Of a stretch of DNA of 64,000 nt, positions 58,341-64,000 are shown piece after piece. The notes beneath the pieces are model-generated. The model ran no database searches and was not told the origin of the DNA. It saw nothing but the letters and a program-made list of their open reading frames with translations. A program made the translations under genes and the position numbers. Origin of the DNA: Macrococcus carouselicus (GTDB lineage Bacteria; Bacillota; Bacilli; Staphylococcales; Staphylococcaceae); NCBI RefSeq assembly GCF_004359515.1, contig NZ_SCWD01000001.1, forward strand, positions 1-64,000. The letters are read 5' to 3'. The first letter of the stretch is position 1; each line of letters opens with the position of its first letter.

Positions 58341-60197
58341 ATGGAAGCATATAAGATAGAGAGTTTGGATAAACAGTACGGAGATAAGACTATATTCGAC
58401 CAGGTTAACTTAAGTATCGCTGAAGGAGAGAAAATCGCACTTGTCGGTATCAATGGTACCGGGAAAAGTGCGCTATTAAAAACGATTGCAGAAATCGAGC
58501 CTCATAACGGTGTAGTCACACATCCGAACGGGTTTAAAATCAGCTACGCGGCCCAGGATCCGGTTCTTGAACTCGGTAAAAATGCCCTGCAGAATGTTCT
58601 TGATCCGGAGAGTCCTGTCGTTAGACTGCTGACCGACTATGAACGTGTGCTGCAGCGGATGACGGAGGATATGTCAGAAGGAATAATGAGTGATTTCAAT
58701 CAGCTGCAGGAACAGATTGAAGCAGTGGACGGTTTCAGCTATCAGGCAGAGGCGAAGACGATTCTGACGAAGCTGGGCATTATGGACCATGACAAACACC
58801 TGAATGAGATGAGCGGAGGGCAGCAGAAGCGGGTAGCGCTCGCGAAGACCTTACTTTCCCGCCCTGATCTATTATTGCTGGATGAGCCGACGAACCACCT
58901 GGATTTCGAATCCATCGCCTGGCTGATTCAGTTCATCAGAAATTATCCGAAGGCGGTGCTTGTGGTCACTCATGACCGCTACTTCCTGAATGAAGTGACC
59001 GACCGGATTGTTGAACTGAGAAACGGTCACCTCCATCCTTATACAGGAAACTATGATGCCTATATCGCTCAGAAAGCAGAGGAAGAACTGACCGCTGAAC
59101 GTCTGCAGCATAAAGAGAAGCAGCTCTATAAGCAGGAGCTTGCATGGATGCGGAAAGGGGCGAAAGCACGCTCGACGAAGCAGCAGGCCCGTATTGACCG
59201 ATTCAGAACGATTGAGGAGAAGGTCTTGGAACATCAGACGAAAGACCAGATGACAATCGACCTGAATCATCAGCGACTCGGCAAACAGGTCTTTGAACTG
59301 GAGCATATCGGTATGACGCTGGGAGAAAACAGGCTCTTCTCCGGCTTTTCTGCAATTGTCCAGACAACGGACAGAATCGGTATCGTCGGCGAGAATGGTA
59401 CAGGGAAGTCAACACTGCTGAATATTTTGAGCCAGCAACTGACTGATTATGACGGAACATTGAAGGTCGGGCAGACCGTTAAAATAGGCTATTATCAGCA
59501 GTCCTACGCCAAAATGAATGAAGAGATGCGTATCATCGACTTTCTGCGCGAGAAGGCAGAGGAAGCTACGCAGAAAGACGGTACGAAAATCTCGGTGACC
59601 CAGCTGCTGGAACGTTTTCTCTTTCCGTCAAGCATGCATGGCACACTGATTCATCGCCTGTCCGGCGGTGAGAAGAAGCGTCTGTACTTACTGAGTATCT
59701 TGATAGAAGGTCCGAACGTTCTGCTGCTCGATGAACCGACGAATGATCTGGATACTGAGACACTGACCATTCTTGAACAGTACTTGGCGGAATTCAGCGG
59801 TGCTGTCATTACGGTCAGCCACGACCGTTATTTTCTCGACAAAGTTGTGAACAAATACTGGTTCATCAGTCAGCAGGAAATTAAGACCATTCTCGGCGAC
59901 TTTGATGATTATCTGAATCACAAGAAAGAGACATATGTTGTGCCCGTGAAAGAAACAGCAGCGAAAGCGCCGCGCACACAGTCAAGGGTCAGCTATAAGG
60001 ATAAACGCCGCTTTGAGGAGCTGGGCGCAGAAATAGAGCAGCTGGAGCACAAGCTTGACGAGACGGATACCCACATAGCAGGGGAAACAACAAACTACGA
60101 ACGACTGAATAAGCTGACAGCAGAACGGGAAGCATTGAACGTGCGGTACGAAGAAGCATTTTTAGAGTGGAGCGAACTCGCAGAACGGATGGAGTAG
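58341..60197 (+). CDS. ABC-F family ATPase (Uup/EttA-like)
   Basis: The 618-residue protein has two ATPase halves without membrane segments: Walker A GINGTGKSA and GENGTGKST, signatures MSGGQQKRVALAK and LSGGEKKRLYLLS, Walker B LLLDEPTNHLD and LLLDEPTNDLD. The interdomain linker is charged (RKGAKARSTKQQARIDRF) and the C-terminus is a coiled coil (about 560-618), typical of the Uup branch. Such proteins act on ribosomes or DNA; drug resistance is less likely. The first Walker A ends in Ala after the Lys-Ser pair. It is followed by recQ after one base. Confidence 0.9.
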   Translation: MEAYKIESLDKQYGDKTIFDQVNLSIAEGEKIALVGINGTGKSALLKTIAEIEPHNGVVTHPNGFKISYAAQDPVLELGKNALQNVLDPESPVVRLLTDYERVLQRMTEDMSEGIMSDFNQLQEQIEAVDGFSYQAEAKTILTKLGIMDHDKHLNEMSGGQQKRVALAKTLLSRPDLLLLDEPTNHLDFESIAWLIQFIRNYPKAVLVVTHDRYFLNEVTDRIVELRNGHLHPYTGNYDAYIAQKAEEELTAERLQHKEKQLYKQELAWMRKGAKARSTKQQARIDRFRTIEEKVLEHQTKDQMTIDLNHQRLGKQVFELEHIGMTLGENRLFSGFSAIVQTTDRIGIVGENGTGKSTLLNILSQQLTDYDGTLKVGQTVKIGYYQQSYAKMNEEMRIIDFLREKAEEATQKDGTKISVTQLLERFLFPSSMHGTLIHRLSGGEKKRLYLLSILIEGPNVLLLDEPTNDLDTETLTILEQYLAEFSGAVITVSHDRYFLDKVVNKYWFISQQEIKTILGDFDDYLNHKKETYVVPVKETAAKAPRTQSRVSYKDKRRFEELGAEIEQLEHKLDETDTHIAGETTNYERLNKLTAEREALNVRYEEAFLEWSELAERME

Positions 60198-60198
60198 A

Positions 60199-61962
60199 AT
60201 GAAGCTGGAAGAGATACTGCAGAAATATTATGGTTATCAGAATTTCCGGGAAGGACAGGGTGCACTGATCGATTATGCGGTCGAAGGCAGGTCAGCGCTT
60301 GGTATTCTGCCGACAGGCGGCGGAAAATCCATCTGTTATCAGGTGCCCGGTATAGCGCTCGGTGGACTGACCCTGGTCATAAGCCCTCTGATCTCACTGA
60401 TGAAGGACCAGGTGGATGCCCTGACAGCGGCGGGTATTGAAGCCGCCTATCTGAACAGTCAGCAGAAAGAGGCAGAAGCAAGGGCGATTGAAAGGGGTCT
60501 TATAAAGGGTGAATATCGGTTCTTATATGTCGCCCCTGAACGTTTCGATAAAAATGATTTCAGATATCTGCTGTCACGCCTGGATATCAGGCTGATAGCG
60601 TTCGACGAGGCGCATTGTATATCGAAATGGGGACATGACTTCAGACCGAGCTACCGACAGGTCGTCGGCCGGGTAATGAGCCTGGGAGCGCCGTGTATGG
60701 CTGTAACAGCTACAGCAACAGCCGATGTCAGAAAAGATATACAAAGTCTGCTGCATATTAGTGATGACTGTGTCGTTGAGACGAGCATCAAGCGGGACAA
60801 TCTTGCCTTCAAGGTCGATCCGACCTTTCAGAAAGATAAGATGGTGCGGCGTTACATCAAGGAACATCCGGATGATTCAGGTATTATCTATGCGACGACC
60901 CGTAAACAGGTGGAGGCGTTAAGTGAACAGTTCAGAGACTTTAAGATCAGCCATACGATTTATCATGCGGGGCTGCCGGCTGAAGTGCGTGCAGAGAATC
61001 AGACGGCATTCGTCAATGATAACTGCTCTGTTATGATTGCGACGAATGCCTTCGGGATGGGAATTGACAAGTCGAATGTCAGATATGTCATACATTACAA
61101 CCTGCCGCAGGACCTTGAATCCTATTATCAGGAAGCGGGCCGTGCCGGACGGGATGGTCTCACCAGTGAATGCATCCTGCTGTACAGCGACCAGGATATC
61201 CGACTGCAGCAGTTCTTCATCGGTAACACGCAGGACGAAGTCATCCAGGACATGAAAAAGGAAAAGCTCGAAAAGATGGTGCAGTATACGAAGACCACCC
61301 AATGTCTGCAAGGAACGCTGATCAACTATTTCAATTCCGAGGAACATCTGGAACCGTGCGGCAAGTGTACGAACTGTCTGATGGAAGCGGATTATGATAT
61401 GACGACAGAAGCGAAGAAACTGCTGAGCTGTCTCCTCCGGATGAAGACACCTGTCAACCGCAGTGTGCTCACGAAGGTGATCAGAGGAGAAAGCTTTCCT
61501 CGTCATGACTTCGAACATCTCAGCACGTTCGGACTGATGAAAGAATACGAGACAAAGGCCATCAACGGCTTTATCGATACGCTGTTATTCAACGGTTATG
61601 TGGATGAAATAGACGGCAGATTAAGTGTCCATCCAAGTGCGAAGGAAGTACTGCTGGAAAATATGCAGATCATGACACATTATCATCCTGTCGATTACAA
61701 TGAGCGCGTCACGATTCATACGCTGGTAACAGTGGACGATGCACTCTTCGATGTACTGAAGAAAGTGCGTAAGACGCTTGCAGAGGAAATGAAGATTCCG
61801 CCGTTCACCATATTCTCTGACCGGACACTGACATTATTCGCACAGAAACAGCCGACGACGAAACAGGAGATGTTCCAGATAGAAGGGGTCGGCTCCTATA
61901 AACTGAAACATTACTGTCCGCGTTTTATCGAAGCGATAAAAAGTTATCAGACCACAGTTTAA
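60199..61962 (+). CDS. recQ: ATP-dependent DNA helicase RecQ
   Basis: The 587-residue protein has motif 0 (YGYQNFREGQ), Walker A TGGGKSICYQ, DEAH box FDEAHCISKWGHDFRPSY, motif VI GRAGRDG, a RecQ zinc site with CGKCTNCL, a winged helix and an HRDC domain (FTIFSDRTLTLFAQ) at the end. It unwinds DNA 3' to 5' in repair and recombination. It is tightly coupled to the ABC-F gene upstream (one-base gap) and followed by the Opu-type operon. Confidence 0.95.
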   Translation: MKLEEILQKYYGYQNFREGQGALIDYAVEGRSALGILPTGGGKSICYQVPGIALGGLTLVISPLISLMKDQVDALTAAGIEAAYLNSQQKEAEARAIERGLIKGEYRFLYVAPERFDKNDFRYLLSRLDIRLIAFDEAHCISKWGHDFRPSYRQVVGRVMSLGAPCMAVTATATADVRKDIQSLLHISDDCVVETSIKRDNLAFKVDPTFQKDKMVRRYIKEHPDDSGIIYATTRKQVEALSEQFRDFKISHTIYHAGLPAEVRAENQTAFVNDNCSVMIATNAFGMGIDKSNVRYVIHYNLPQDLESYYQEAGRAGRDGLTSECILLYSDQDIRLQQFFIGNTQDEVIQDMKKEKLEKMVQYTKTTQCLQGTLINYFNSEEHLEPCGKCTNCLMEADYDMTTEAKKLLSCLLRMKTPVNRSVLTKVIRGESFPRHDFEHLSTFGLMKEYETKAINGFIDTLLFNGYVDEIDGRLSVHPSAKEVLLENMQIMTHYHPVDYNERVTIHTLVTVDDALFDVLKKVRKTLAEEMKIPPFTIFSDRTLTLFAQKQPTTKQEMFQIEGVGSYKLKHYCPRFIEAIKSYQTTV

Positions 61963-62001
61963 CGGGACTTATTCAGGCTATTAAGATACAGAGGTGAAGG
62001 C

Positions 62002-62922
62002 ATGATTAAATTTGACAATGTTTCTAAGATGTACGGGGACAAAGCAGCGGTGGATCAGATTTCCTTTGAGGTGCAAGAAGGTGAGTTCTTTGTGCTCATC
62101 GGTCCGTCAGGATGTGGCAAGACAACGACGCTCAAGATGATCAACCGGCTGATTCCACTGACCAGCGGCTATATTTATTTCAAGGAGCAGCCCATCAGCA
62201 GTTATAAGCTTGATGAGATGCGCTGGAATATCGGTTATGTGCTGCAGCAGATTGCACTCTTTCCGCATATGACGGTGCGCGATAATATCGCGCAGGTCCC
62301 ACTGATGAAGAAGTGGAAGACAGGTACAATCGATGACCAGGTGAACCGTCTGCTGGATATGGTCGGTCTGCCCCATGCACAGTTCAGAGACCGCTATCCA
62401 TCTGAACTGTCAGGCGGACAGCAGCAGCGTATCGGTGTGGTCCGTGCACTGGCGGCTGATCCGCCTGTTATTCTGATGGATGAACCGTTCAGTGCACTGG
62501 ATCCCATCAGCCGTGAGAAACTGCAGGATGATCTGCTGCGGCTGCAGTCTGAAATCAATAAGACCATCATCTTTGTCACGCATGACATCAATGAGGCTTT
62601 TAAGCTCGGTGATCGTATTTGCCTGATGAATCAGGGCAGAATCGAACAGATCGGTACACCTAGAGAATTTGTAGAGTCCCCGAAGAGTAAGTTCGTCACG
62701 TCCTTTATAGGGAAAACAGATATTGAACGCCTGGCTCGGGACTGTGTGACGAAGCTGCCATTTGACGGGCGCTATCCGACAGTAGATGCAGAGACACCTG
62801 TCAGTGCGTTGTACTCTCTGCTCGCCGAACACGAGCAGCTGAACGTAACCGGCGCGGACTATCTCGGTGCTGTGACACGTCCTTCTGTCTTCGAAGTCCT
62901 GAGTAAAGGAGGCACCGTCTGA
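62002..62922 (+). CDS. Glycine betaine/choline-type ABC transporter ATPase
   Basis: The 306-residue ATPase has GPSGCGKTTTLKMINRLIPL (Walker A), LSGGQQQRIGVVRAL, ILMDEPFSALDPISREKLQD and FVTHDINEAFKLGDRICLMN, the OpuCA/OpuBA pattern. The C-terminal part after about 250 is too short for two CBS domains, so ionic-strength sensing by CBS is probably missing or reduced. It should energise uptake of betaine, choline or carnitine with the permease-binding fusion encoded next (TGATG overlap). Confidence 0.92.
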   Translation: MIKFDNVSKMYGDKAAVDQISFEVQEGEFFVLIGPSGCGKTTTLKMINRLIPLTSGYIYFKEQPISSYKLDEMRWNIGYVLQQIALFPHMTVRDNIAQVPLMKKWKTGTIDDQVNRLLDMVGLPHAQFRDRYPSELSGGQQQRIGVVRALAADPPVILMDEPFSALDPISREKLQDDLLRLQSEINKTIIFVTHDINEAFKLGDRICLMNQGRIEQIGTPREFVESPKSKFVTSFIGKTDIERLARDCVTKLPFDGRYPTVDAETPVSALYSLLAEHEQLNVTGADYLGAVTRPSVFEVLSKGGTV

Positions 62923-64000
62923 TGAAGGCACTTATTTCGACATTTCAGGAACGCCAGAGTGAGCTCTGGTCCGCCTTACTGGAACATATCCAGATTTCGT
63001 TTATTGCACTGCTGATAGCGATGCTGATCGCTGTACCGCTTGGTATATTATTGTCGAGATATAACAGAATTGCTGAGCCCATTATCAATGTGACCGCAGT
63101 GCTCCAGACGATTCCGTCACTCGCACTCCTCGGCTTGATGATTCCGCTATTCGGAATCGGCCGAGTACCTGCCATCATAGCGCTCGTGATATATGCATTG
63201 CTGCCTATCCTGCGTAATACATATACAGGGATTAAAGAAGTCGATCCGTCGTTGACAGAGGCGGCAAGCGGTCTCGGTATGAATCCATTCAGACGTCTGA
63301 CCCGGGTTGAGCTGCCGCTTGCGATGCCGGTCATTATGGCCGGAATCCGCACTGCAATGGTGCTGATCATCGGGACTGCGACCCTTGCCGCGTTTATCGG
63401 TGCGGGCGGTCTCGGAGACCTGATCTTACTCGGTATCGACCGGAACAATATGTCCCTGATTCTGCTGGGTGCGATACCGGCAGCTATTCTTGCCATCTTC
63501 TTTGATATCCTGCTGCGCTTCATGCAGCGACTGTCATACCGGAAAATCGGCTTGATATTAGGGCTGATTCTACTGATTGCCCTGCTTATGTCGGTCATAC
63601 CGCTCTTCAGTAAAGATAAGGGTCAGATCAAACTGGCCGGTAAGCTGGGTACTGAACCGGAAATTATCACGAATATGTACAAACAGCTGATTGAAGAGGA
63701 GACGGATGTCTCAGTTGAAATTCAGCCGGGACTCGGTAAGACTTCATTTTTATTCAATGCCCTGAAGGCTGATGAGATCGACGGGTATCTGGAGTTCACA
63801 GGTACGGTGCTCGGTGAGCTGGTCAAAGAGACACCTGAAGGCAATACAGAAGAAGAGGTCTATCATCAGGCGAAGAACCGTATCGAAAAGAAATATGACA
63901 TGGCGCTTCTCAAACCGATGCAATATAACAATACGTATGCACTCGCAGTGAAAAGATCATATGCCGAGCAGCATGATTTAAAAACCATCTCTGATTTACG
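62922..64000 (+). CDS. Opu-type ABC permease fused to substrate-binding domain (cut by window end)
   Basis: The open frame begins with ATG 62922 after AAAGGAGGCACC and continues to the window end (about 359 codons). The first 215 residues form a permease (IQISFIALLIAMLIAVPLGI, LQTIPSLALLGLMIPLFGIG, EAASGLGMNPFRRLTRVELP). A binding protein domain follows (LAGKLGTEPEIITNMYKQLI, YLEFTGTVLGELVKETPEGN). Such fusions occur in S. aureus and other Firmicutes for betaine or choline uptake. The end is missing. Confidence 0.9.
   Translation, partial: MKALISTFQERQSELWSALLEHIQISFIALLIAMLIAVPLGILLSRYNRIAEPIINVTAVLQTIPSLALLGLMIPLFGIGRVPAIIALVIYALLPILRNTYTGIKEVDPSLTEAASGLGMNPFRRLTRVELPLAMPVIMAGIRTAMVLIIGTATLAAFIGAGGLGDLILLGIDRNNMSLILLGAIPAAILAIFFDILLRFMQRLSYRKIGLILGLILLIALLMSVIPLFSKDKGQIKLAGKLGTEPEIITNMYKQLIEEETDVSVEIQPGLGKTSFLFNALKADEIDGYLEFTGTVLGELVKETPEGNTEEEVYHQAKNRIEKKYDMALLKPMQYNNTYALAVKRSYAEQHDLKTISDL

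Overview
The window is a chromosomal segment of a low-to-mid GC Gram-positive of the family Staphylococcaceae. The evidence is an MgrA-type MarR regulator almost colinear with the S. aureus protein as I remember it, LtaS, UppP, sigma-B-type promoters, AGGAGG ribosome binding sites, frequent TTG/GTG starts and classical hairpin-plus-T terminators. The gene order uppP / CydDC-like ABC pair / mgrA / fruR-fruK-fruA / CorC-type protein / queCDE / pabA-pabB / ltaS / ABC-F / recQ / Opu-type ABC matches the S. aureus chromosome as I recall it, but the base composition looks richer in GC than Staphylococcus. I therefore favour Macrococcus or a close relative (inference). No rRNA, tRNA, prophage or CRISPR array was seen.

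Layout. 1-127: the left end of an IS3/IS150-type insertion sequence, just upstream of yebC. 0.2-2.5 kb: small enzymes (YebC, cupin, VOC, GNAT) and the remains of a dehydrogenase gene. 2.6-5.8 kb: an autoregulated GntR (YtrA-type)/ABC operon. 5.9-9.4 kb: a membrane-anchored phospholipase D-like protein, a secreted glucosaminidase and a TetR regulator. 9.5-12.2 kb: an S-box (SAM-I) riboswitch controlling the methionine importer metNIQ. 12.2-15.3 kb: a gene-poor stretch, then an EmrA/EmrB-type drug efflux pair. 15.4-22 kb: DUF402 protein, stress dehydrogenase with a sigma-B promoter, LysR regulator, small alarmone synthetase, MOSC protein, MFS transporter, DUF456 protein and several gene remnants. 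22-26.6 kb: GNAT, CorA, cupin, Na+/H+ antiporter. 26.7-30.9 kb: two tandem secreted M6 (immune inhibitor A-type) metalloproteases. 31-35.4 kb: GNATs, DUF523, LOG, YaiI, a coiled-coil protein, MarR, UppP. 35.5-39.6 kb: CydDC-like ABC exporter, a degV pseudogene, mgrA. 39.8-44.4 kb: COG0523 GTPase and the fructose operon with a cre site in its promoter. 44.5-49.9 kb: hydrolase, CNNM/CorC protein with an unusual leader, DUF3817, RluF-type pseudouridine synthase, AIM24-like, DUF4385 and GlsB-type proteins. 49.9-51.8 kb: preQ1-riboswitch-controlled queCDE. 51.8-64 kb: folate pab genes, a KipA/PxpC-like protein, ltaS, ZIP transporter, ABC-F, RecQ and an osmolyte/choline ABC importer cut by the window end.

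Themes. Cell-envelope and secreted functions dominate (LtaS, UppP, glucosaminidase, two M6 proteases, PLD-like protein, CNNM protein). Three metabolite or catabolite switches are directly readable (SAM-I, preQ1-I, cre), as are two sigma-B-type promoters. The accessory content is mainly decay: at least four genes (an SDR, a PP2C-like phosphatase, degV and probably a secretion ATPase) survive as short in-order fragments with internal deletions. I did not find a convincing new defence or mobile system. The most unusual items are the paired M6 proteases with different architectures, the folded leader of the CNNM gene, and the efflux pump with an acidic N-terminal extension.
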